Source of the DNA: Clostridia bacterium
GTDB lineage: Bacteria; Bacillota; Sulfobacillia; SLMV01
Assembly: GCA_003551215.1 (NCBI GenBank)
Contig: PUMD01000134.1
Location: 1-47,519, forward strand
Length of the DNA stretch: 47,519 nucleotides
Direction: 5' to 3'
Positions 1-8,428 of this stretch are shown one piece after another. The translations under genes were made by a program, and so were the position numbers. Below the pieces are notes generated by a model. It did no database searches. It had not been told where the DNA came from and saw nothing but the letters and a program-made list of their open reading frames with translations. Positions within the stretch are counted from its first letter, which is position 1. Each line of letters begins with the position of its first letter.

Positions 1-686
1 ATAACCATCAAAAGAAACGGCAGCCGCGGCTTCGCTATGAGGTAGGAATTGCCGATCTTGCTCACGGAAAAGGTCCGAGCGGAGATACTCACCTGGTGCG
101 AAAACTCAACGGTGACCAGCTGGTGGTGATGCTGAGCGACGGCATGGGGAGAGGAGACCGGGCTGCCCAGGAAAGCCGTGCGGCAGTATCGCTGCTGGAG
201 GAGCTTTTGGGCCTGGGTTTGGACCGCGAGTCGGCACTGCGGACGGTCAATTCGGTACTGGTACTTCGCTCCACAGAAGACATCTTTGCCACCGTGGATA
301 TGATGTCAGTCGACCTGAGCTGCGGAGAAGCAGAATTCACCAAGATAGGTGCCGCTCCAACGTTCGTCAAAAGAGGCAGGGAAGTGCTTTCAATTAGTTC
401 GGGTGTAGTGCCTATAGGCATACTGTCGGAGGTATCGCTGGATTCTGCCACTCGCCGACTGCGGGCAGATGATACGGTGATAATGATGACCGACGGTATC
501 CTGGCGGCGCTTGGTTCACTGACAGAGACGCAGAAAAAAACCTGGCTCAGCAGGTTTTTGGCTGGTTCATCTCACGACTCCGCAGAGGATCTGGCCACTG
601 CACTGGTCGCCCAGGCGGTTTCTTTCTGTCCCGATGGACCTCCCGATGATATGACGGTAGTGGCGGTTCGTTTGCAGTCACGCTGA
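1..686 (+). CDS. spoIIE: Stage II sporulation protein E (SpoIIE), C-terminal phosphatase part, 5' end outside window
   Basis: SpoIIE is the septal membrane PP2C-type phosphatase that dephosphorylates SpoIIAA-P and thereby frees sigma F in the forespore. The frame is open from base 3, so only about 227 C-terminal residues are visible; the membrane segments would lie upstream. Visible signatures are the N-terminal PP2C metal site (ADLAHGKGPSGD), DGMGRGDRAAQES near base 140, the VNSVL and FATVDM strands, EFTKIGAAPTFVKR, VPIGIL, MMTDG, and the closing PPDDMTVVAVR. These follow the SpoIIE order closely. The next gene, tilS, is the usual neighbour in Firmicutes. The stop is TGA at 684-686. Known role from the family; identity is clear from sequence. 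Confidence 0.93.
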   Translation, partial: NHQKKRQPRLRYEVGIADLAHGKGPSGDTHLVRKLNGDQLVVMLSDGMGRGDRAAQESRAAVSLLEELLGLGLDRESALRTVNSVLVLRSTEDIFATVDMMSVDLSCGEAEFTKIGAAPTFVKRGREVLSISSGVVPIGILSEVSLDSATRRLRADDTVIMMTDGILAALGSLTETQKKTWLSRFLAGSSHDSAEDLATALVAQAVSFCPDGPPDDMTVVAVRLQSR

Positions 687-850
687 GGCGGTCTGCATAT
701 TTCTTGGGTCGTTAATCCTACAGCTTCATTTTACTTTTCCTGTTCCCTTCACTGAAGTCGGCACCGGATTTGCCCACGAAGGTCAAAAACTCACTGCTGC
801 CCTTTCCTTCTGAACGTCTCCCCGTGCGATTGGGGCGGCGCAGTTTTCGG

Positions 851-879
851 CTGTAAGGTGGGAGGTTTTTCGTTATAAT
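851..879 (+). promoter_or_regulatory. Possible promoter ahead of tilS
   Basis: A perfect TATAAT (874-879) lies about 100 bases before tilS in the 290-base gap after spoIIE. The best -35 at 17-base spacing is a poor CTGTAA (851-856). The AT-rich patch in an otherwise GC-rich gap supports a promoter, but the weak -35 keeps this tentative. Confidence 0.3.
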
Positions 880-976
880 TAGCTTTGCCTCCGGGCAGTT
901 GGGCCAGTGCGACATTTGTGAGCCGCAGACTTGAGCCCAGTGGTTTTCTCAGGATGTCGTTTTTCGTGGGACAGGG

Positions 977-2455
977 GTGGAGCAATTGTCAGAAAAGAGC
1001 AATCTTTTGCGCAAAATCAGCAATTATCTGCTGCAAAGCTGCCGGGTCAGGCGGGGGGATGACCTTATAGTGGGTTGCTCGGGGGGACCCGATTCCACAG
1101 CTTTGCTTCACATACTTCACAGGTTAAGCGGTGCTCTCGATCTGCACCTGACAGCTGTTCACCTGAACCACGGACTGCGCGGCAGCGAATCAGACGCCGA
1201 TGAGAAGCTGGTCCGCGACATGTGCAGTCGTTGGGGGATTCCACTGATTATCAGGACGCTTGCGGCGGGTGAGCTTCACGGCCGGTCCGAATCCCTCGAA
1301 GAAGCCGCCCGGCGGGTGCGCCTGGGATTTTTGCGCGAGGTCAGGCAGGAGCACGGTGCCGATGCTGTAGCCCTGGGGCATCACCGGGATGACCAGGCCG
1401 AGACAGTGATAATGGCGCTTATGCGGGGAGCAGGTCCCACGGGTATCGCAGGTATCCGGCCGCGGAGAGGCCCGTTCATCCATCCCCTGCTGCAGATAAG
1501 CAAACAAAAGATAATGCAGTACCTTGACAAAAACCAGCTGCAGTACCGCATCGACGCCAGCAACCTTGAGGCCGAGTTCACCAGAAACCGGATCCGACTG
1601 CAGCTGCTTCCGCAGCTTCGCGAGCAGTTCAATCCGGCCATTGACTCTCTGCTGGTACAGACAGCGGAGATAGTGAGGGCGGAAGACCGGCTTGTGCAGA
1701 AAACGGTTGGTGATGCTTTCCGCCGCCTGGCCACAACCCGGGGGTTTGCTCCGGGCAGTTGTGAACGCATCTTGGAATTTAACCGCCAGCATTTTCTGTC
1801 CGAACCCGTGGCGGTGCAGCGGCGTCTGCTTCGCCTGGCATTTGCTCTGATCAAGGGTGACAAGAGAAATCTCACTTTTGAGCACGTAGAAGAGACACGA
1901 AACAAGATCGCAGGCGGTGAGGTGGGCACCCGGCTTCACCTGCCGGATGGAGTTTCTGTGAGGATACATTACCGCACATTTTCCCTGCTGCCGCGGTGCC
2001 AGGAAGGCAAGAGCCGTCGCGTTTCGCCCTGCTTGCTTCCGATTCCAGGAAAGGTTATGCTGCGCGGTGGGGTGAGTCTGAGGGCCAGATTGCTGACGCC
2101 CCAACAGACGAAGTGGGTCAGGCAGGCCCTGCTGAAGCGCAGGCAGCGCTTGCTTGTGACCCATACATTCATTGATTATAATAAAGTGGACTTGCCATTA
2201 GTGGTTCGCCCTCGCCGCAGCGGAGACAGAATGCAGCCGCTGGGAATGCAGGGTCATAAAAAGGTCAAAGATATTCTGGTAGATGAGAAGATCCCGTGGC
2301 TTGTCCGCGATAGCATTCCTCTGGTGGTAAGTGGCAGCAGGATCGTATGGTTGTCAGGCCTTCGAGTCAGTGAACATTACAAAGTTGACGCCGACACCTG
2401 CCAAGCTGTACACCTTTATATCCGGGGAGAGCATGTGTCGGCGCAAAGACTTTGA
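977..2455 (+). CDS. tilS: tRNA(Ile)-lysidine synthase TilS
   Basis: TilS ligates lysine to C34 of the tRNA-Ile CAU anticodon using ATP, changing its decoding from AUG to AUA; it is cytosolic and essential. The 492-residue product carries the PP-loop SGGPDST at residues 35-41, LNHGLRGSESDADE, GHHRDDQAETVIM, and the RNxIRxxLLP-like motif (TRNRIRLQLLPQL), followed by a C-terminal TilS domain with RPRRSGDRMQPLGM and KVKDILVDEKIP. The length is slightly above the usual 430-480. The start is a GTG at 977 with no strong SD, so the exact start is less certain than the identity. The stop lies 19 bases before ftsH. In Bacillus hpt sits between tilS and ftsH; it is absent here. Confidence 0.95.
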   Translation: MEQLSEKSNLLRKISNYLLQSCRVRRGDDLIVGCSGGPDSTALLHILHRLSGALDLHLTAVHLNHGLRGSESDADEKLVRDMCSRWGIPLIIRTLAAGELHGRSESLEEAARRVRLGFLREVRQEHGADAVALGHHRDDQAETVIMALMRGAGPTGIAGIRPRRGPFIHPLLQISKQKIMQYLDKNQLQYRIDASNLEAEFTRNRIRLQLLPQLREQFNPAIDSLLVQTAEIVRAEDRLVQKTVGDAFRRLATTRGFAPGSCERILEFNRQHFLSEPVAVQRRLLRLAFALIKGDKRNLTFEHVEETRNKIAGGEVGTRLHLPDGVSVRIHYRTFSLLPRCQEGKSRRVSPCLLPIPGKVMLRGGVSLRARLLTPQQTKWVRQALLKRRQRLLVTHTFIDYNKVDLPLVVRPRRSGDRMQPLGMQGHKKVKDILVDEKIPWLVRDSIPLVVSGSRIVWLSGLRVSEHYKVDADTCQAVHLYIRGEHVSAQRL

Positions 2456-2474
2456 GTTATAAAGGAGGACGAGA

Positions 2475-4478
2475 ATGAAATGGACCCGGATTTTTCATAG
2501 TGTAGCTTTTTATCTGGTGCTTCTCTTTTTGGTGCTTACCGTGGTCCAGTATTTTGCCGGGCAGACTGAGGCGCCAGCAGAGTATTCTTATTTTCAGCTG
2601 CTTCGACTGATCGATGAGGGGCGAGTGTCTCAGGTCGATATAACCTTTCACTCCCAGGCGGCAGGAACCGGTGAGGCTTCGGGGGTGTTGACTGACGGCA
2701 CTGAATTCAAAACCACTGTGCCCACCAACGATCCCATGCTGCTGGATTCCCTGCGCCAGCAGGAAGTGGAGCATGATATTCACGAGGCCGATCAGGGCGG
2801 CTGGTGGATGGCGCTGCTGACCAGCATTCTGCCGGTTGCCCTGGTTATAGGGGCATTTTTCTTCCTCATGCAGCGAAGTCAGGGTGGCGGCAGCCAGGTG
2901 ATGCAGTTCGGAAAGAGCCGCGCCCAGCTGCACACGCCTGAACACAAGCCCAACGTTAACTTTGATGACGTCGCAGGCATAGATGAAGTGAAGACGGAGC
3001 TGGAAGAGCTGACCGACTTCTTGCGGGAGCCGCGCAAGTACATGCGCATGGGTGCCCGCATACCCAAAGGAGTACTGTTGGTGGGTCCGCCGGGTACCGG
3101 AAAGACGCTGGTGGCCAGGGCGGTAGCCGGTGAGGCCGGTGTGCCCTTTTACAGCATAAGCGGCTCAGATTTTGTTGAAATGTTCGTAGGTGTTGGTGCT
3201 TCCCGGGTGCGGGATCTTTTTGAGAACGCCAAAAAGAACTCCCCTGCCATCGTTTTTATAGATGAGATAGATGCGGTAGGGCGTCAGCGAGGAGCCGGTC
3301 ACGGTGGAGGTCATGATGAGCGGGAGCAGACGCTCAATCAGCTTCTCACCGAGATGGATGGTTTTGAGGTCAACGAAGGAATCATCATGATTGCAGCTAC
3401 CAACCGTCCTGATGTGCTTGATCCGGCCCTTCTGCGGCCGGGCAGATTTGACCGCCAGCTTACGCTGAACAGACCGGACCTGCGGGGACGCCGGAAGATA
3501 TTTGAGATTCACCTAAAGGGCAAACCTATCAGTGAGGATGTTGACGTGGAGGTACTGGCCCGCCGTACTCCCGGGTTCACCGGTGCCGACATTGAAAATA
3601 CGGTAAACGAGGCGGCGCTTCTGGCAGCAAGGCAGAACAAAGAAGAAGTGGAAATGAGCGATTTTGAGGACGCGATAGACCGGATAATGGCCGGCGGACC
3701 GGAGAAGGATCACCTGGTTATAAGCGACAAGGAGAAGGGCATAATTTCCTACCACGAGGCGGCACACGCCCTGGTGGGAGACTTACTGGAATACACCGAC
3801 CCGGTCCACAAGATATCCATAATTCCGCGGGGCGGGGCGCTGGGCTACGTACTGCAGATGCCCATGGAAGACCGATACCTGGTCACCAAGCACGAAATTT
3901 TGGACCGAGTCACCATGGCCCTGGCGGGAAGAGCAGCCGAAGAGCTGATATTCGATGAAATCAGCACCGGTGCCCAGGATGACCTGGAGAAATCAACCAA
4001 GATGGTGCGGAAAATGATTACCGAATACGGGATGTCAGAAGAGATGGGTCCGATGACCTACGGTGACCGGATGGATAACCCGTTTTTGGGTAAAGAGCTG
4101 GCCCGGGGAAGAAACTACAGCGAGGAGGTAGCTTCCGCGATTGACCGGGAGATCCGCAGCATAATAGCCGCCTGTTATCAGAGGGCGATGAGCATACTCA
4201 AAGAAAACCGTTCCGCTCTGGAGAAGATAGCTGAAACTCTGAAGGAGCGGGAGACTCTGGAAAGCAGCGACCTGCAGCAGCTGCTGGAGTCCGTTCGCGT
4301 CGAGGAGCCCGAACCGCCTTCCCTGGGAGCAGCCACCGAGGAGGAGCAGAAGGTGGACCGGGTTGAAGATGACGTTGCCTCCAGCACAACTGGTTCCCGG
4401 GTAATGGGAAATGACGATGATGACTCCCCGGGGTTTGATTGCTGGTGTACTCTGGATCCTCAGTGGTGCGAACTCTAG
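2475..4478 (+). CDS. ftsH: ATP-dependent zinc metalloprotease FtsH
   Basis: FtsH is the hexameric membrane AAA+ protease that removes misassembled membrane proteins and short-lived regulators. The 667-residue product shows an N-terminal membrane helix (residues ~8-26), an extracytoplasmic domain, a second helix (~110-132), Walker A GPPGTGKT (~204-211), Walker B with [10 protein letters not shown] (~263), the second region of homology ([21 protein letters not shown]) split over the usual positions, and the zinc site HEAAH (427-431). A strong SD (AAAGGAGG) precedes the ATG by a normal distance. It is longer than the typical 600-650 residues because of an acidic tail ending in a short Trp- and Cys-containing stretch (three Cys in the last dozen residues), which I do not recognise. 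A terminator follows. Confidence 0.97.
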   Translation: MKWTRIFHSVAFYLVLLFLVLTVVQYFAGQTEAPAEYSYFQLLRLIDEGRVSQVDITFHSQAAGTGEASGVLTDGTEFKTTVPTNDPMLLDSLRQQEVEHDIHEADQGGWWMALLTSILPVALVIGAFFFLMQRSQGGGSQVMQFGKSRAQLHTPEHKPNVNFDDVAGIDEVKTELEELTDFLREPRKYMRMGARIPKGVLLVGPPGTGKTLVARAVAGEAGVPFYSISGSDFVEMFVGVGASRVRDLFENAKKNSPAIVFIDEIDAVGRQRGAGHGGGHDEREQTLNQLLTEMDGFEVNEGIIMIAATNRPDVLDPALLRPGRFDRQLTLNRPDLRGRRKIFEIHLKGKPISEDVDVEVLARRTPGFTGADIENTVNEAALLAARQNKEEVEMSDFEDAIDRIMAGGPEKDHLVISDKEKGIISYHEAAHALVGDLLEYTDPVHKISIIPRGGALGYVLQMPMEDRYLVTKHEILDRVTMALAGRAAEELIFDEISTGAQDDLEKSTKMVRKMITEYGMSEEMGPMTYGDRMDNPFLGKELARGRNYSEEVASAIDREIRSIIAACYQRAMSILKENRSALEKIAETLKERETLESSDLQQLLESVRVEEPEPPSLGAATEEEQKVDRVEDDVASSTTGSRVMGNDDDDSPGFDCWCTLDPQWCEL

Positions 4479-4505
4479 TCCGACCACGAAGGGCATATTT
4501 TCGCC

Positions 4506-4540
4506 GGTGGGAGCTGCTGATGAGCTCCCACCTTATTTAT
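4506..4540 (+). terminator. Rho-independent terminator after ftsH
   Basis: A perfect 10-bp stem, GGTGGGAGCT (4506-4515) with AGCTCCCACC (4523-4532), has a 7-base loop and is followed by a T-rich stretch TTATTTAT. It closes the tilS-ftsH unit just before cca. Confidence 0.75.
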
Positions 4541-4571
4541 GTCTGCTCAGACGGCATGGAGGTGATCGGCA

Positions 4572-6002
4572 ATGACGGACACAGAAAACAGGCGTTTTGC
4601 CCAGCTATTGCAAAGGCAACTGTGGATTCGACAGTTTGCCCCCGCCCTGATCCCGCAGGAGGTCAGTCATGTGCTTCGCGTGCTGGATTCCTCAGGGGAA
4701 CGCTCCTACGTGGTAGGGGGATGCGTGCGCGATCTACTTCTGCAACGTGAACCTGGCGACTGGGATCTGGCGTCCTCGGCCAGACCTGGGAAAGTAAGGC
4801 AGCTGTTCTGCCGGACCATCCCGACCGGAGTCGAACATGGAACCGTTACAGTCCTGAGAAATGAGCATCACATCGAGGTGACCACTTTCCGCACCGAAGG
4901 CAGCTATTCGGACCACCGCAGGCCTGACTGGGTTCGATTCACCAACCATCTCGAGGATGACCTGGGAAGGCGAGATTTCACCATCAATGCCATGGCTATG
5001 GACCGTTGCGGGGGGTTGTATGACCCCTATCACGGGCTGCGGGCTATGGCCTGCAAATCCATTCAAACGGTGGGCAAGCCGGCCAAGCGGTTTTCTGAAG
5101 ATGCTCTGCGCATGATGCGGGCGGTGAGGTTTGCTGCTGAGCTGGATTTTGATATAGAAAAGCGCACCGAGCAGGCTATACGGTGCAATTGTCAGCTGCT
5201 GGAGGAAGTCGCCCCCGAGAGAATCCGTCAGGAGCTGGACCGTCTTATGCTTTCGGCAAAACCAGCCTGGGGAATCCGGCTTATGGCCCGTACTGGACTG
5301 CTGCAGCAGTTTTGGCCGGAGCTGATGGAAGGACAGGGGGTGGTGCAGAATATCCACCACGCTCACACCGTGTGGGAGCATTCGGTTCAAACCCTTTCCG
5401 CCATGGCCAGGCGGTCCGATAGCCTCAAAATGCGGCTGGCTGCCTTGCTGCATGATGTGGCCAAACCGCGCTGCATGTCCGCCGATGAGGATGGCAGCCG
5501 TCACTTTTACAACCACCACGTGGTCGGGGCGGCAGTTGCCCGTCGGATGCTGCAGCGTCTCCGGTATGATAACAGGACCACCGACGGGGTGACGCATCTG
5601 ATCCGTCATCATATGGCGCTGCATCACTATCCACAGATGAAGGATGCCGCTATCCGCCGGTTGATAAACAGGGTGGGAGTCGCAAACATCTCCGACCTCG
5701 TACAGCTGCGTATAGCCGACCGTCTTGGCTCAGGAACCAAGGATACGCCCCTTTCGAGGGGGGCGCGCCGTCTTCTGGACAGAATCGACCGGGTGCTGAC
5801 GGAAGACGCAGCCTTCGGACTTGGAGACCTGGCGGTGGACGGAAACGATGTGATGCTGCAAGGAGGTCTTGACCCCGGTCCGGAAGTGGGCAGGGTCCTT
5901 GAGACCCTCCTGGATGAGGTGCTGGAGAATCCGTCTCTGAATACCAGGCCGGCCCTGATACAGAGGATACGCGAGCTGACCGACGGCAGCGACCAACAGT
6001 GA
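4572..6002 (+). CDS. cca: CCA tRNA nucleotidyltransferase / poly(A) polymerase family with HD domain
   Basis: This enzyme adds or repairs the 3'-CCA end of tRNAs. The 476-residue product has the class II nucleotidyltransferase head with GGCVRD (49-54) and the PGDWDLAS catalytic Asp pair, the RRDFTINAMAMD motif, the EDALRMMRAVRFAAELDF tRNA-binding motif, and a C-terminal HD phosphohydrolase domain with LLHDVAKP (HD at ~293-294) and HH motifs further on (HHVVGA, IRHHMALHHY). The HD domain places it with the longer CCA/PAP type found in many clostridia. GGAGGTGATCGGCA precedes the ATG at 4572. It lies just after the ftsH terminator and 14 bases before the next gene, so it probably forms a unit with the peptidase. 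Whether it adds CCA alone or shares the job with an A-adding enzyme cannot be read from the sequence. Confidence 0.92.
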   Translation: MTDTENRRFAQLLQRQLWIRQFAPALIPQEVSHVLRVLDSSGERSYVVGGCVRDLLLQREPGDWDLASSARPGKVRQLFCRTIPTGVEHGTVTVLRNEHHIEVTTFRTEGSYSDHRRPDWVRFTNHLEDDLGRRDFTINAMAMDRCGGLYDPYHGLRAMACKSIQTVGKPAKRFSEDALRMMRAVRFAAELDFDIEKRTEQAIRCNCQLLEEVAPERIRQELDRLMLSAKPAWGIRLMARTGLLQQFWPELMEGQGVVQNIHHAHTVWEHSVQTLSAMARRSDSLKMRLAALLHDVAKPRCMSADEDGSRHFYNHHVVGAAVARRMLQRLRYDNRTTDGVTHLIRHHMALHHYPQMKDAAIRRLINRVGVANISDLVQLRIADRLGSGTKDTPLSRGARRLLDRIDRVLTEDAAFGLGDLAVDGNDVMLQGGLDPGPEVGRVLETLLDEVLENPSLNTRPALIQRIRELTDGSDQQ

Positions 6003-6016
6003 GGAGAGATTAGGCT

Positions 6017-7264
6017 ATGTGGTTTTGCGAGTTCAGCAAACAGTATATGAAGCTTTTCTTTGCTCAGCAAAAAAAGCTCTGGATTAACTACCTGAAGGGA
6101 TATGAGGACGGCCTCGACAGCATAAACGCCCGCATATACCAACTGCTTGTTAGGGGACAAAAGCTGATGGACCAGGAGAAAAAAAGACCAGAGTCCGGAG
6201 TCGCAGAAGATGTAATCCGGCGCGGCCTGGTAGATCATCATCCCGAGGTCTCCGGTCTTCGCAACCGTATAGATGAAGCCTTTTTCTCGCCTGCCGGGGA
6301 AGACCCGTCGCTCTCGGAGCTCAAGCCCCTGGTCATTGGGCTGATGAAGGTGAGGAATGAACATGCTAGACGGCAGGGTTTTGAGTCCTATCCCGACCTG
6401 GTTTTTCGCACAGAATCTCTTGATCCAGGGCAGGTGAAGGATATGGTTGCGCGTTATCTGGACAGCCATATTGAACAGGCATACGGGGTCATATCCAAAT
6501 ACGGACTGAAGCAGCAAAACTGGTTTCAACGGCTGCGTGAAATCTCCCGGATTCGACCTGTAGATCCGCTGGACCTCTACCGCTGTCTGCTGGGCCGCCT
6601 GGGTCTGTCGACAGAGGTACTGGACGGACTGCAGGTGCACGTAGGAGAGGATCTGCTTTCCGGGTTTGTGACTGCCGCGTCCGTGCCGGACGACGTGCGG
6701 TTGATGATCAAGCCCATTCATTCTCTGCGGCAGATGACCACTGCCTGCCACGAGCTAGGTCACGCGCTTCATCACCTTCACAATGCCGAGCAGGGACTGC
6801 TTACCACCTGGAGCGCCATCTATGATGAATGCATGGCGGTACTGCTGGAGCGGTTGAGCCTGCAGACTGTGCTGGATGACTGTGACAGACGGCTGGCTGA
6901 GAAGATAGCCATGGTGGAAAACGTCCGACAGGCAATCAGTTTCTCTTTTGAGATGGATCTGTGGGAACATCCAGAGCATGCAGATAAGCTGTACCGCCGT
7001 CACTACAGCCAGATAGGCTGGGCGGAGGATTCTCACGATGCCTGGGTGCTTGACACCTTCCGCAGCCTGGATCCAGTCTACGTACATAATTACGTCATCG
7101 GCGCAGTGGTGGCCGACAGGACAGCGGACCATCTGCGGCGGACCCTGGGATGCAGCCCGGATATATGGGGAGGCTGGATCAGGGACAATTATTATTTTGA
7201 CGGCCGCAGGCGCAGTCTGCGCCAAAAGACGGCTGACGTCGTCAGCTGGTCACAATACGGCTAA
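6017..7264 (+). CDS. Small M3-like zinc metallopeptidase (HELGH)
   Basis: The 415-residue product has a zincin site HELGH (245-249) followed 26 residues after its first His by a Glu (~271, YDECMAVLLERL), the gluzincin arrangement of the M3 / oligoendopeptidase-F and M32 group. The C-terminal half (FEMDLWE, HDAWVLDTFRSLDPVYVHNYVIGAVVAD) also resembles the helical bowl of M3 enzymes. It is much shorter than oligoendopeptidase F (about 560-600 residues), and the N-terminal part is reduced. There is no signal peptide, so it should be cytosolic and act on peptides. SD GAGGAGAG precedes the ATG at 6017. It sits 14 bases after cca. Family membership is firm; the substrate and exact subfamily are unknown. 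Confidence 0.8.
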   Translation: MWFCEFSKQYMKLFFAQQKKLWINYLKGYEDGLDSINARIYQLLVRGQKLMDQEKKRPESGVAEDVIRRGLVDHHPEVSGLRNRIDEAFFSPAGEDPSLSELKPLVIGLMKVRNEHARRQGFESYPDLVFRTESLDPGQVKDMVARYLDSHIEQAYGVISKYGLKQQNWFQRLREISRIRPVDPLDLYRCLLGRLGLSTEVLDGLQVHVGEDLLSGFVTAASVPDDVRLMIKPIHSLRQMTTACHELGHALHHLHNAEQGLLTTWSAIYDECMAVLLERLSLQTVLDDCDRRLAEKIAMVENVRQAISFSFEMDLWEHPEHADKLYRRHYSQIGWAEDSHDAWVLDTFRSLDPVYVHNYVIGAVVADRTADHLRRTLGCSPDIWGGWIRDNYYFDGRRRSLRQKTADVVSWSQYG

Positions 7265-7827
7265 AGGCAGACAGTCCCGCATCGCCCTTTTCCGATCGAC
7301 ATCTCTTCGGCGCCGTAAGGTCATACAGTGCATCGTTTTACAGGTGCTTGCAGCTTGCGTACGGTTCTCAGCGGTTGGTTTCCTTTCCGCTCTGAAGCTC
7401 CACACTCCCCTGTCGCTTCCCGTAAACGTTCGGACGCAGGTAATGGCTTTTGTGCTCATCCTCTGCACCCATCTGCCGGCCCTGCCGTTTTGAATGTCGA
7501 CATCCTCTGGCGGAAGCCGATGTCGCTGGACAGGTTTGATGCGGTCAGTTCTGGCCTGTCAGTGTTGCCGTCCTGCGCGGGAACACCCCTCCATGCAGTT
7601 CATATACTGAAACTAGACGGAAGCCCGCTGGGTGAGAGGCCGACGCAAGGCACCCTGTGGAGGTCCCAGCCTCCTTTCAGCTCCGTGTTCCGACCCGTTC
7701 GTTTCAGAACCTGCCTCCGGCAGACTCTGGGGGCAGCTCCGCATCCGGCGCCGTGCCGGCAAAGTACCGCCTCCGTCGGCCTCTGGTTACAGTTGAAACG
7801 CCGCAAGCAGGCCGAGGAGGTATTTCA
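7265..7827. other. 563-base stretch without a recognisable gene, ahead of dpaB
   Basis: No convincing coding frame is seen on either strand; the plus strand is pyrimidine-rich, unlike the genes around it. Open frames exist but their translations look like noise. The stretch occupies the place where dpaA (spoVFA) would be expected, and none of the DpaA motifs can be read in any frame. It contains a sigma-K-like promoter (7582-7609) and then about 210 bases of leader with several short GC-rich hairpins, for example GCTGGG (7627-7632) with CCCAGC (7665-7670). I do not recognise a known riboswitch. Confidence 0.6.
7582..7609 (+). promoter_or_regulatory. Possible sigma-K type promoter for the dpaB operon
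   Basis: The sequence CATATACTG (7601-7609) fits the sigma-K -10 consensus CATANNNTA at all positions but the last, and AACAC (7582-7586) upstream fits the short AC-type -35 at about 16 bases. In Bacillus the spoVF operon is read by sigma K in the mother cell, so position and context agree. The consensus is short, so chance matches are possible. Confidence 0.4.
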
Positions 7828-8421
7828 ATGGACGATATTTCTTGCCTACGCATTGGATTCGCCATCACCGGTTCTCACTGCTGTTTTGACGACATCATAC
7901 CGGTCATTGAGGAAATGAGCAGACGGGGAGCCGATATACTGCCTATCGCCTCAGAAGCAGCCCACGGCACCGATACCCGCTTTGGCCCGGCCGCATCCTG
8001 GATGGTCAGGATACAAAGCCTGACAGACAAAAGAATTCTGCACACCATCAGTGATGTGGAGCCAATCGGCCCTCAAAAGCTGATCGACGTGCTGGTGATC
8101 GCGCCATGTACGGGAAATACACTGGCGAAACTGGCCCGGGGTATTACCGATTCCACGGTTACCATGGCAGCCAAGGCCCACATGCGCAACCGCCGGCCTG
8201 TGGTGCTGGCCATTTCAACCAACGACGCTCTGGGGTTCAACGGCGAAAATCTGGGCCGTCTTCTGGCTGCTGACGGTGTTTTCTTTGTGCCCTTTGCTCA
8301 GGACGACCCACAAAGCAAGCCCACTTCCTGCATTGCTGACTGGGGTCTCATCCTGGATTCGGTAGTGGCTGCTGCGCAGGGCCGTCAGCTGCAGCCGGTA
8401 CTGCTGGGTCCTCCGGAGTGA
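7828..8421 (+). CDS. dpaB: Dipicolinate synthase subunit B (DpaB / SpoVFB)
   Basis: DpaB is the flavoprotein-like subunit of dipicolinate synthase, which oxidises dihydrodipicolinate to dipicolinic acid in the mother cell for deposition in the spore core. The 197-residue product matches the usual 195-200 and has the flavin-binding flavoprotein fold signature: IGFAITGSHCCF at the start, APCTGNTLAKLARGITDSTVTMAAKAHMRN, PVVLAISTNDALG, and the FVPFAQDDPQSKPTS end, all typical of DpaB. The ATG at 7828 is chosen because GAGGAGGTATTTCA lies directly before it; the frame remains open further upstream but that part looks non-coding. It overlaps nothing and is 7 bases from asd. The expected partner dpaA is missing upstream. 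Confidence 0.92.
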   Translation: MDDISCLRIGFAITGSHCCFDDIIPVIEEMSRRGADILPIASEAAHGTDTRFGPAASWMVRIQSLTDKRILHTISDVEPIGPQKLIDVLVIAPCTGNTLAKLARGITDSTVTMAAKAHMRNRRPVVLAISTNDALGFNGENLGRLLAADGVFFVPFAQDDPQSKPTSCIADWGLILDSVVAAAQGRQLQPVLLGPPE

Positions 8422-8428
8422 ATCTCCC

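Noticed and set aside
1190-2164. Long minus-strand open frame across tilS
   Set aside because: It is the antisense shadow of tilS, whose sense product has all family motifs.
4925-4960. GGTTCGATTC resembling a tRNA T-loop
   Set aside because: It lies inside the cca reading frame and no acceptor stem, D-arm or anticodon arm can be built around it.
7621-7670. GGCCGACGCAAGGC motif reminiscent of a c-di-GMP riboswitch
   Set aside because: The two-helix core, tetraloop and receptor of that class cannot be placed; only a short stem is present.
7265-7827. Possible relic of dpaA
   Set aside because: All frames were read for DpaA motifs (nucleotide-binding start, GLGRTG, PGLPGIVAPKTAG) and none were found; no trace supports a pseudogene call.
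7328-7827. Long open frame running upstream of the dpaB start
   Set aside because: The upstream part has no SD and no protein-like pattern; the strong SD before 7828 and the known protein length fix the start.
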